Shown here: positions 1 through 7,115 of the stretch, piece by piece
Numbering within the stretch: the first letter of the stretch is position 1
How the letters are laid out: each line of letters opens with the position of its first letter
Translations under genes and position numbers: made by a program
Assembly: GCA_030632525.1 (NCBI GenBank)
Contig: DAOVUP010000024.1
Span: forward strand, 1 to 9,553
DNA from: Desulfobacteraceae bacterium
GTDB lineage: Bacteria; Desulfobacterota; DSM-4660; Desulfatiglandales; Desulfatiglandaceae
DNA: 9,553 bases
Reading direction: 5' to 3'
The notes under the pieces: generated by a model
Seen by the model: the letters and a program-made list of their open reading frames with translations, nothing else
Told to the model about the DNA's origin: nothing
Databases searched by the model: none

Positions 1-1
1 G

Positions 2-139
2 TTGCTAATAATTGGAAAAGCTAATTTATTAAAACCCGCATCAAAACTTGAGCCAATAATTGATGAAAGCAATCAGTTAATTTCAATTTTTGTGGCAAGT
101 GTGAAAACCGCGAAACAAAATAAAAGTAAAAATTCGTAA
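2..139 (+). CDS. Four-helix-bundle protein (23S rRNA intervening-sequence family), C-terminal fragment
   Basis: An open frame enters from the left edge and ends at TAA 137-139, giving 45 residues. The stretches KLEPIIDESNQLISIFVASV and VKTAKQN match the usual end of the four-helix-bundle family first seen inside 23S rRNA intervening sequences, in which the last helix typically ends in a 'VASVKTAKK'-like segment. The biochemical role of stand-alone members is not established; relatives include the Avd accessory protein of diversity-generating retroelements, but no reverse transcriptase or repeat pair is visible here. The start and the first helices lie outside the window. The coding end is AT-rich (18 G/C in the first 60 bases), unlike dnaE. 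The final codons (Asn-Ser-stop) already form part of a 7-base-period repeat tract. The gene converges on rarA. Confidence 0.72.
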   Translation: MLIIGKANLLKPASKLEPIIDESNQLISIFVASVKTAKQNKSKNS

Positions 140-174
140 TTCGGGACTCGGCTGTTCGATATTCGATTGTTGAA
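132..174. repeat. Degenerate heptamer tract overlapping the stop of the four-helix-bundle gene
   Basis: Units read ATTCGTA, ATTCGGG, ACTCGGC, TGTTCGAT, ATTCGAT and TGTTGAA. The trinucleotide TCG recurs at 134, 141, 148, 156 and 163, giving spacings of 7, 7, 8 and 7. The tract begins inside the last codons of the upstream gene. The rest of the gap to rarA (175-322) is AT-rich, and I see no convincing terminator or gene in it. Confidence 0.6.
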
Positions 175-322
175 GAAAGATGTTGGTAGTCTGCAGTTAA
201 TCCATATTGTCGACATTATCTAAGTAATTGGTAGATATTATCAATATATTAGCATGTTTTAAAGATATCAGTGGATTATATATGGCGAATATCCGGTCAA
301 CTTGTTTTGCAAAAATCTCGGT

Positions 323-1678
323 TCATCGCTTAGGGTTGCTTCCTTCCTTTTGCTTACCCCCCTTCTTTCTCTGTTTGGCCCTGTAAAGTCTTTCCATCCT
401 CTTTCGGATCTCCTGCTCAAACCCCCTCTGTGTGGGCCGATAAAAGATATGGTTTTTTATTTCATCCGGGAGGTATTCCTGGTCAACCCAGGCCCCCGGA
501 TAGTTGTGGGGATATAGATAGCCCCGGCTGTAGCCCAATTTCTTCATCATCTGAGTTGGTGCGTTTCTGATATGCAAGGGTACGGGTTGCGGTCCTGATT
601 TCTTGATCTCTCCTTTAACTGCCTTTTCAGCTAAATAGAGCGCGTTGCTCTTGGAGGCTGAGGCGAGATAGACAGCTGCCTCGGCCAGGGCCAACTCTGC
701 CTCTGGAGGACCCACCTTATGCCATGCATCAAAGGCGGCCAGTGCTATGGGGAGGGCATTGGGATCGGCCAATCCAACATCTTCTGAGGCAAAGCGGATC
801 ATCCTTCGGCATATAAACAAGGGGTCTTCACCTGCCATGAGCATCCTGTAGAGCCAGTAGACGGCGGCCTGGGTGTCGCTTCCCCGCAGGCTTTTATGGA
901 AGGCGGAAATTATGTCGTAATGCTGTTCTCCATCCTTGTCATATGGCAATGCTTTTCGGTTCAGGGCCTTTTCAACAGTTTTCAGACCCAGATGCATGGG
1001 GGTGTCCGGTTGCTCGTCAACTGAAAAATAAACCGCTGATTCCAGATTATTGAGGGCCACCCGGGCATCCCCCTGGGAAAGCTCGACAATATGGTCAATG
1101 GCTTCAGACGTGATTTCAATATCCAGCATCCCTAATCCCTGTTCTTTGTCTGAAATGGTCCGTAGGAGAAGTGCCTTAAGATCATCTTTCTCCAAGGGGT
1201 GAAGGACGATGACTCTGGCCCTTGAGAGGAGTGGCGGGATGACCTCAAAGGAGGGGTTCTGTGTGGTTGCGCCGATCAGGATAATGAGTCCGCTTTCCAC
1301 ATGGGGGAGGAAGGCATCCTGTTGAGCCTTGTTAAAGCGGTGGATCTCATCTACAAAGAGGACGGTCGGCTTATTTGATCGGGTTTTTTCCTCTCTGGCT
1401 TCAGAAATAATCTGCCTCAATTCTTTTATACCGGAGGTGACCGCAGAGAAGGCACGGAAGGGGTATTGAGAGGTCTTTCCCATGATTCTGGCCAAGGTCG
1501 TCTTCCCTGAACCGGGTGGCCCCCAGAAAACCACTGAAAATATGCGCCCGCTCCTTAGGGTCTTGGCCAAAAAAGAGCCAGGGCCAAGGAGATGTCCCTG
1601 GCCCATCATCTCTTCAAGTGTTTTTGGCCGCATCCTTTCCGCCAAGGGCGTACCAACTGTTTCCATTTCATTGCTCAT
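323..1678 (-). CDS. rarA: Replication-associated recombination protein A (RarA/MgsA, AAA+ ATPase)
   Basis: A clamp-loader-like AAA+ ATPase of the RarA/MgsA/WRNIP1 family, which acts in the cytoplasm at stalled replication forks and interacts with SSB and DNA ends. Counting from the ATG at 1678 (451 residues, normal family length), the N-terminus has the typical [20 protein letters not shown]. Next come Walker [10 protein letters not shown] (53-61), Walker [10 protein letters not shown] (D110, E111), sensor 1 GATTQNP (136-142), the arginine-finger motif LLSRAR (150-155) and sensor-2 region [11 protein letters not shown] (203-213). The C-terminal half has the family hallmarks [15 protein letters not shown] and [15 protein letters not shown]; the extreme C-terminus is lysine/arginine-rich. 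The ATG shares one base with the TGA of the upstream kinase gene (TGATG), and GAGGA lies 9 bases upstream (1688-1692), so translation is probably coupled. A TTG at 1681 is an alternative start adding one residue. All catalytic motifs look intact. Confidence 0.96.
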   Translation of the reverse strand: MSNEMETVGTPLAERMRPKTLEEMMGQGHLLGPGSFLAKTLRSGRIFSVVFWGPPGSGKTTLARIMGKTSQYPFRAFSAVTSGIKELRQIISEAREEKTRSNKPTVLFVDEIHRFNKAQQDAFLPHVESGLIILIGATTQNPSFEVIPPLLSRARVIVLHPLEKDDLKALLLRTISDKEQGLGMLDIEITSEAIDHIVELSQGDARVALNNLESAVYFSVDEQPDTPMHLGLKTVEKALNRKALPYDKDGEQHYDIISAFHKSLRGSDTQAAVYWLYRMLMAGEDPLFICRRMIRFASEDVGLADPNALPIALAAFDAWHKVGPPEAELALAEAAVYLASASKSNALYLAEKAVKGEIKKSGPQPVPLHIRNAPTQMMKKLGYSRGYLYPHNYPGAWVDQEYLPDEIKNHIFYRPTQRGFEQEIRKRMERLYRAKQRKKGGKQKEGSNPKR

Positions 1679-3267
1679 CAATGTGGGTCCTCGTTTGCCA
1701 GTAGGCTGGACAGGAGTGACAGGAGCCTGTCTATGTCTAAAGGTCTGCCGATTGCCAGATCTGCCCCCATCTTTATGGGCACATCCCGGGTCCCTGGGTT
1801 TCCTCGGGCATTGATCAGGGCAACGGGAAGATCGGGCTGCAACCTTTTTATCTCGCGAATCGTTTTGCTGGTTTCTATATGGGGAGCATTCTGATCGGCT
1901 ATAACCAAATTGAATTTATTACCCCTCAATAGCTTAAGGCTTTCATGGTGGGAAGAGGCGATGGTGCTTGTACTACCCTTGCTTGTCAATACTTGGTAGA
2001 GGATATCAATTACGCCTCCTCCCTCCCCGATGATCAGAATGCGGGAATCCTTGAGCCCTTTTTTCTTGGTCTTGCCCTTGAATAAAGGAGCACTGCCGGC
2101 AAGGGGAAGCTTGATAAGGAAGGTGGTGCCCCGACCTTGATGGCTCATGACCCTGATATCTCCCTCATGCCTCCCAATAATGGCATAGGCAAGGGTCAGG
2201 CCAAGACCTCTCTGTGCTCTATCTTTGGTGGTAAAGAAGGGGTCGAATATTTTATCAATGATCGCATCAGATATCCCTGTCCCGTTATCCTGAAAATAGA
2301 TATGGGCGAGTCCCGAATGCTCCTCTGTGGTAAGATATATTTCTCCCCCCCCTGGCATGGCCTCGATGGCATTCAGAATTATACTTGCGAAAACATCTTC
2401 CAACTCTCTTTTGCAGCCATATACTGGGGATAATGCCCTGAGGTAGGTTTTGATTTTGATATTATCAGCGTTAGATTCAGGGCCTGCTGTAACTTTGGGG
2501 TGGGATATGTTAACCGCCTCTTTGAGAACCTTTTTCAGGTCCAGAAGGGTAATCTCCGATGGATCATATTCAGCTCTTGTGAGACAATCGAGCTGGTTGG
2601 AGAGGAAGGCGCCTTTTTCTCTAACAGCTTCAATTCTTCCCAATGATCGGAGGAGTCTATTGTCATGGGATTCAGGGCCTTGAATCTCCTGGATATGCTC
2701 CCCGAGTAGGATCATGCAGTTTTCCATCTCCCTGCTGAAACCGGAAGCCATCCTGACAAGGGCCTCTGTTTTTACGGATTCTCTAAGTTGTTTTTCTTGC
2801 GTCTTTCTTTGATCAAGGTTGAACATATTGAGCAGAAAGGCCGGTTTGCCCTGATACCTGGTTTTATTGACCCGGACTTCATAGCACAGGGTTTGGCCGG
2901 ATTTTGCTGTAAGAGAGGTTTCATTTTGTTCTGGCAGGATCTGGCCCGGAGCCTTTCCCTGCTGGATTGCATTTACAAATGAGAGTGAATCAGGGTGAAG
3001 CATATCCGGAAGTGTTTTGGCAAGGATCTCTTTGAGTGTATACCCTAACTCTCTGCAGGCGTTCTCATTGGCAAAAACGATCTTTTCCTGTTGTACGAGG
3101 AAAAGGGCTCCTGGAACATCATTAATCAATTTCCAGGTTTTTCTCAGCTCTTTCTGCAAAAGCCCGGTTTCTTTTTTTAGCTGGGCTATTTTCTCTCTCA
3201 GGCCACGATTTTCCTCTCTCAGCCTCTGTCCCCAGCTCTTTGAGGTGTGTTGTTGGTCTGTGCCCAT
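1678..3267 (-). CDS. PAS sensor / histidine-kinase-like ATPase with C-terminal receiver-like domain; phospho-acceptor His missing
   Basis: A cytosolic 529-residue hybrid-kinase-like protein with no membrane segment. Order: an N-terminal charged coiled coil (about 14-46), a PAS domain (about 47-150, VPGALFLVQQEKIVFANENA), a dimerisation region (about 165-235), a HATPase_c domain (about 285-390) and a receiver-like domain (about 406-525). The ATP site looks complete: N-box ILNAIEAM (N299), G1 DNGTGI (327-332), F-box FDPFFTTK, G2 RGLGL (353-357), G3 GRGT (378-381). In the H-box, where relatives read A-H-D-F-N-N, this protein reads SREMEN, with Arg179 in the His position. The receiver keeps Asp458 (LVIADQNAP), but the acidic pair is G414-E415, the conserved Thr/Ser is N486 and the conserved Lys is R508. 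Start: ATG 3267 with AAGGA (3276-3280) 8 bases upstream. First gene of an operon with rarA. The ligand and partner are unknown. A sensor or scaffold without its own phosphotransfer is my inference. Confidence 0.85.
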   Translation of the reverse strand: MGTDQQHTSKSWGQRLREENRGLREKIAQLKKETGLLQKELRKTWKLINDVPGALFLVQQEKIVFANENACRELGYTLKEILAKTLPDMLHPDSLSFVNAIQQGKAPGQILPEQNETSLTAKSGQTLCYEVRVNKTRYQGKPAFLLNMFNLDQRKTQEKQLRESVKTEALVRMASGFSREMENCMILLGEHIQEIQGPESHDNRLLRSLGRIEAVREKGAFLSNQLDCLTRAEYDPSEITLLDLKKVLKEAVNISHPKVTAGPESNADNIKIKTYLRALSPVYGCKRELEDVFASIILNAIEAMPGGGEIYLTTEEHSGLAHIYFQDNGTGISDAIIDKIFDPFFTTKDRAQRGLGLTLAYAIIGRHEGDIRVMSHQGRGTTFLIKLPLAGSAPLFKGKTKKKGLKDSRILIIGEGGGVIDILYQVLTSKGSTSTIASSHHESLKLLRGNKFNLVIADQNAPHIETSKTIREIKRLQPDLPVALINARGNPGTRDVPIKMGADLAIGRPLDIDRLLSLLSSLLANEDPH

Positions 3268-3304
3268 TCATCTTTTCCTTGTATCTCTAACCGTTGGCAA
3301 AATA

Positions 3305-3334
3305 ATTATAGCAATTGGCGAAAAAGATCCTGAA
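3305..3334 (-). promoter_or_regulatory. Possible sigma-70 promoter for the kinase-rarA operon
   Basis: On the minus strand a perfect -10 TATAAT (3305-3310) lies 18 bases from a weak -35 TTCAGG (3329-3334). A transcript would start near 3298, about 30 bases before the kinase ATG and just upstream of its AAGGA ribosome site. The -10 is strong and the -35 poor, so this remains tentative. Confidence 0.4.
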
Positions 3335-3371
3335 GCCGAAATCGGAATTAATGACCCAGGCTAAAACGATC

Positions 3372-3400
3372 TTGATGATTTTGCATGTTTATCGTATCAT
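3372..3400 (+). promoter_or_regulatory. Possible sigma-70 promoter for dnaE
   Basis: TTGATG (3372-3377), a 17-base spacer and TATCAT (3395-3400) lie in the divergent spacer upstream of dnaE. The -10 matches consensus in five of six bases and the -35 in four. A start near 3407 would give a leader of about 78 bases. It does not overlap the minus-strand candidate at 3305-3334, so both directions could fire independently. Confidence 0.45.
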
Positions 3401-3472
3401 ATTCTATTAATGCCTTACAACAGGGTATAGGAAATTAAGCGTAGACATCGTTAACTATTTGACGATCTCTGA

Positions 3473-3480
3473 AGAGAGGA
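3473..3480 (+). promoter_or_regulatory. Ribosome binding site that fixes the GTG start of dnaE
   Basis: The purine-rich AGAGAGGA ends 4 bases before GTG 3485. An in-frame TGA at 3470-3472 rules out any earlier start, and the next in-frame ATG is codon 27, which would remove the PHP metal ligands His10 and His12. GTG is therefore the start. Confidence 0.7.
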
Positions 3481-3484
3481 TAAA

Positions 3485-6400
3485 GTGACTGATTCACCAT
3501 TTGTTCATCTTCATGTGCATACCGAGTACAGCCTCTTGGATGGCGCCATCCGGATTGACAGGATGTTAGACAAGGCACGTGCTTTAGGGATGGATAGTGT
3601 GGCCATCACTGACCATGGCAATATGTTCGGGGTCGTGCAGTTCTATGACCAGGCAGTAAAGGCCGGGATCAAACCAATCATCGGGTGTGAAATATATGTA
3701 GCCCCCGGGGACCGGCGGGATCGTTCCCCATCACCGGGCGGGGGCCCCACTGCCCACCACCTGACCCTTCTGGTCATGAACGAGGAGGGATATAAGAACC
3801 TGAGCGCCCTGGTTACCTTAGGCCACTTAGAAGGGTTCTATTACCGTCCCCGTGTGGATATGGATCTTCTCAGAAAATATAACTCCGGTCTTATTGCCCT
3901 TTCGGGCTGCCTTAAAGGTCCTGTTCCTTATCTCGTAAACACCGGACAAGTTGAGTCTGCCAGGGAAATGGCAGAGGAAATGGCGTCTATTTTTGATAAT
4001 GAACGGTTTTACTTAGAGGTCCAGGCCAATAAACTCCCGGAACAGAAAAAGGTAAACCCTGTGCTTAGAGAGATCTCCCACGATCTCTCCATCCCCCTTA
4101 TCGGTACAAACGATTGCCATTACCTGAATAAGGAGGACGCGGAGGCCCACGATGTCCTTCTTTGTATTCAGACCGGAAAATCGGTAGACGATGACAAGCG
4201 ACTCCGGTTCTCCTCTGATGAATTTTATTTCAAGTCCCGGCTGGAAATGGAGGAGGCCTTGAAAGGCTATGAGGATGCCCTGGACAATACCGTCGGGGTG
4301 GCAGGGCTTTGCCAGTATGAAATGAGTTTCGGTCAATACAAATTTCCCATGTTTCAGGTGCCGAAAGATCGAAGTCTCAATGACATGTTGACTAATGACG
4401 CAGAGAAGGGGCTTGTGAAGCGATTGGCAGAGAAGGAGGAGGAAGGAAGCCCCCTTTCCGAAGAGGTTAAAGCCGAATACCGCGAAAGGCTCGATTTTGA
4501 ACTCTCTGTCATCCTCAAGATGGATTTTGCCGGTTATTTTTTGATTGTGGCCGACTTTATCGAATACGCATTTCGCAATGATATCGCTGTAGGCCCCGGA
4601 CGGGGTTCGGCCGCCGGTTCTTTGGTGGCCTACTGCCTGAATATAACCAACATCGACCCCATAAGATATGGGCTCCTTTTTGAGAGATTCCTCAATCCTG
4701 CACGAATAAGCATGCCTGATATCGATATCGATTTCTGTATCAACGGAAGGGATCAGGTCATACGGTATGTGGCGGAAAAGTATGGACGGGATAATGTGAG
4801 CCAGATTATCACTTTCGGGACCATGAAGGCCAGGGGGGTTATAAGGGATGTGGGCCGTAGCCTTAACATCCCCTTAGGAGAGGTGGATCGTATTGCCAAG
4901 CTGGTGCCTGAAGGACCTGGCGTCAAGTTGGACAAGGCTATTCGGGAAGAACCGGAATTGAGGGCATTGGAAGAGGGTGAAGGCCCTGGTAAAAGGCTCC
5001 TGAAGATATCCCGTATCCTCGAGGGTTTAGCGAGGCATGCGTCCACGCACGCATGCGGTGTGGTTATTGCGGATAGGCCCCTCGTGGAATACCTCCCTCT
5101 TTATGCGGGGTCTAAGGGCGAGGTCATGGCCCAGTTTACCATGGAAAAGATTGAGCAGTTAGGCCTGATCAAATTTGATTTCTTAGGTCTGAAAACCTTG
5201 ACGGTGATCAAGGAGGCCATCCGGTTGATTGAAAAAACCACTAACAGGCGTATAGATCCGGGCAAGATCCCGCTTCATGATGCGGCCTCTTATCAGCTAT
5301 GCTCTGATGGAAAAACGACCGGTGTATTCCAATTAGAAAGCTCAGGGATGAAAGATCTCTTAAGGAGACTTAAACCAGAGGTCTTTGAAGATGTGGTAGC
5401 CCTGATGGCCCTCTACAGACCGGGTCCATTGGGTAGCAATATGATAGATGATTTTATCGACGGAAAGCATGGCAAGGGAAAGATCAACTATTTCCTTCCC
5501 CAGCTCGAACCTATCCTGAGGGAAACCTACGGGGTGATATTGTACCAGGAACAGGTCATGAAGATAGCCCAGGTCCTCGCTACATATACCATGGGAGAGG
5601 CGGATGAACTCAGAAAGGCCGTGGGAAAAAAGAAACCCGAACTCATGGCAAAACATAACGCAAAGTTTGTAGAAGGGGCCACTTCAAACGGGGTTGGGCC
5701 TAAGATGGCCAAGAAGCTCTTTGGTCTGATTGATAAGTTCGGTGGTTACGGGTTTAACAAATCCCATTCTGCGGCCTATGCCATGATTGCCTATCAAACA
5801 GCCTATCTCAAGTCCCATTATCCGGTGGAGTTCATGGCAGCCCTTTTGACCCAGGATATGGGCAATCAGGACAAGACGATTAAGAACATTGCGGAATGCC
5901 GGGTAATGGGGGTTGAGATCCTCCCCCCAGATGTCAATGAGAGCCAGGCCGACTTTTCCGTGGTGGAGGGGAAGATCCGTTTTGGGCTTGCTGCGGTCAA
6001 GAATGTCGGTCTGAAAGCGGTGGAATTAGTTATTGAGGAAAGAGACAGTCATGGTCCGTTCGGCGATCTGCTCGATTTTTGCAGGCGGATTAACGGGTCC
6101 AAGGTCAATCGAAGGGTCCTTGAAGGGCTGATCCAGTGCGGAGCGTTTGATTTCACGGGGGCTTATAGAGCCAGACTTTTTGCAGGTCTTGATGATGCGC
6201 TGAGAATTTGCGGAGCAAACCACGACCCCAATCAACTGAATATGTTCGGCCCTTTGAGTTTTGGAAACGGGGAATCGGGGGGGCTTCTTGAACTCCCTGA
6301 AATAGCTGAATGGAATGAAAGAGAGATTTTAAGGAGGGAGAAGGAGGCTTTAGGTTTCTATATTACCGGACATCCCCTGGCCAGCTTTCATGATGAGATA

Positions 6401-6949
6401 GAGCGATTCACGACCTGCCTTGTTCATGATCTTCCCGCCCAGAAGGACAAAAGCCAGGTCAAGATCGCCGGCATTGTGGAAAGCCTGAAGATAAAGCGCA
6501 CAAAACGGGGTGACAAGATGGCCGTTATTCACCTCGAAGATCTGACCGGCTCTACAGAAGTGGTCATATTCCCGGATCTTTTTGCATCCGTGTCTCCGCT
6601 CCTAAAAGGTGATGAGCCCCTCCTCATAACAGGGGGAGCGGAAATAGGGGATAGCACGGCCAAGATACTTGCAAAGGAGATTGAGACCTTAAGCTCTCTC
6701 AAACTGAATTCAGTAAAGGCTATCCTGCTCACTTTGGAAAGTGGAGGCCCTTCAAGGGAGGTTTTGGAAGATCTGCGGGATATTGTGTTCAGATATCCTG
6801 GTGAGTGCAAACTGATTTTCAAGGTGGGCGTGCCCGGAGGAGAAGAGGTGATGGTTTCTGCTCATGGTCGTTTCAATGTCCTTCCCTGCAACGAACTCCT
6901 TGCCGAGGTTGATGGGCTGCTGGGGCATCGGGGGTGGGAACTGTTTTGA
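3485..6949 (+). CDS. dnaE: DNA polymerase III alpha subunit (DnaE1-type replicative polymerase)
   Basis: The catalytic subunit of the replicative DNA polymerase holoenzyme. At 1154 residues it has the full DnaE1 length. N-terminal PHP domain (about 6-215): HLHVHTEYSLLDG, TDHGN (42-46), GCEIY (67-71), HHLTLL, SGC (140-142) and NDCHY (209-213), a complete-looking set of metal ligands. Palm: GPGRGSAAGS (370-379) and PDIDIDF (411-417) with catalytic Asp412 and Asp414; the third catalytic Asp is D565 in KFDFLGLKTLT. Fingers: ALYRPGPLG, ILYQEQVM and GFNKSHSAAYA. A helix-hairpin-helix region (VNRRVLEGLIQCGAFD) is followed by the internal beta-clamp-binding motif QLNMF (917-921). An OB-fold (about 992-1065, from VKIAGIVES) and a C-terminal segment expected to contact the clamp-loader tau subunit close the protein. 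It starts at GTG (see the ribosome site entry). It stands alone, divergent from the kinase-rarA operon; no proofreading dnaQ is nearby. Confidence 0.98.
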   Translation: MTDSPFVHLHVHTEYSLLDGAIRIDRMLDKARALGMDSVAITDHGNMFGVVQFYDQAVKAGIKPIIGCEIYVAPGDRRDRSPSPGGGPTAHHLTLLVMNEEGYKNLSALVTLGHLEGFYYRPRVDMDLLRKYNSGLIALSGCLKGPVPYLVNTGQVESAREMAEEMASIFDNERFYLEVQANKLPEQKKVNPVLREISHDLSIPLIGTNDCHYLNKEDAEAHDVLLCIQTGKSVDDDKRLRFSSDEFYFKSRLEMEEALKGYEDALDNTVGVAGLCQYEMSFGQYKFPMFQVPKDRSLNDMLTNDAEKGLVKRLAEKEEEGSPLSEEVKAEYRERLDFELSVILKMDFAGYFLIVADFIEYAFRNDIAVGPGRGSAAGSLVAYCLNITNIDPIRYGLLFERFLNPARISMPDIDIDFCINGRDQVIRYVAEKYGRDNVSQIITFGTMKARGVIRDVGRSLNIPLGEVDRIAKLVPEGPGVKLDKAIREEPELRALEEGEGPGKRLLKISRILEGLARHASTHACGVVIADRPLVEYLPLYAGSKGEVMAQFTMEKIEQLGLIKFDFLGLKTLTVIKEAIRLIEKTTNRRIDPGKIPLHDAASYQLCSDGKTTGVFQLESSGMKDLLRRLKPEVFEDVVALMALYRPGPLGSNMIDDFIDGKHGKGKINYFLPQLEPILRETYGVILYQEQVMKIAQVLATYTMGEADELRKAVGKKKPELMAKHNAKFVEGATSNGVGPKMAKKLFGLIDKFGGYGFNKSHSAAYAMIAYQTAYLKSHYPVEFMAALLTQDMGNQDKTIKNIAECRVMGVEILPPDVNESQADFSVVEGKIRFGLAAVKNVGLKAVELVIEERDSHGPFGDLLDFCRRINGSKVNRRVLEGLIQCGAFDFTGAYRARLFAGLDDALRICGANHDPNQLNMFGPLSFGNGESGGLLELPEIAEWNEREILRREKEALGFYITGHPLASFHDEIERFTTCLVHDLPAQKDKSQVKIAGIVESLKIKRTKRGDKMAVIHLEDLTGSTEVVIFPDLFASVSPLLKGDEPLLITGGAEIGDSTAKILAKEIETLSSLKLNSVKAILLTLESGGPSREVLEDLRDIVFRYPGECKLIFKVGVPGGEEVMVSAHGRFNVLPCNELLAEVDGLLGHRGWELF

Positions 6950-6982
6950 ATTGACTATTGACTATTGAATATTGACGATTGG
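6950..6982. repeat. Heptamer tandem tract, consensus ATTGACT
   Basis: Units ATTGACT, ATTGACT, ATTGAAT, ATTGACG and a partial ATTGG begin directly after the dnaE stop codon. That is 4.7 copies in strict 7-base phase. Confidence 0.8.
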
Positions 6983-6992
6983 TACCGCTGAA

Positions 6993-7013
6993 ACTGGAGA
7001 CTGGATGCTGGGA
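6993..7013. repeat. Heptamer tandem tract, consensus ACTGGAT
   Basis: Three successive 7-base units, ACTGGAG, ACTGGAT and GCTGGGA, lie ten bases after the ATTGACT tract. The sequence is different but the period is the same. Confidence 0.55.
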
Positions 7014-7053
7014 GGCCCTTAGCTTTTTAAGCGACAATCATCAATCCAGGCGC

Positions 7054-7095
7054 CCGCAACCCTCAACCCGCAACCCGTAACCTGCAACTCGCAAC
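7054..7095. repeat. Heptamer tandem tract, consensus CCGCAAC
   Basis: Six strictly phased units: CCGCAAC, CCTCAAC, CCGCAAC, CCGTAAC, CTGCAAC and TCGCAAC. The tract ends 11 bases before the GGAGG ribosome site of the following gene, so it would lie in that gene's leader if transcription starts upstream. The sequence between this tract and the previous one (7014-7053) shows only a weak GCTT-TTT-AAGC hairpin, too small for a terminator. Confidence 0.8.
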
Positions 7096-7115
7096 GTTTC
7101 AACTTTGGAGGCGAT

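Noticed and set aside
2..139. Avd accessory gene of a diversity-generating retroelement
   Set aside because: No reverse transcriptase, template repeat or variable repeat is in the window; the fragment fits the general four-helix-bundle family.
7023..7039. dnaE terminator at GCTT-TTT-AAGC
   Set aside because: A four-base stem with no following T-run is too weak.
6950..7095. CRISPR array
   Set aside because: The units are only 7 bases, tandem and without spacers, and no cas gene is present.
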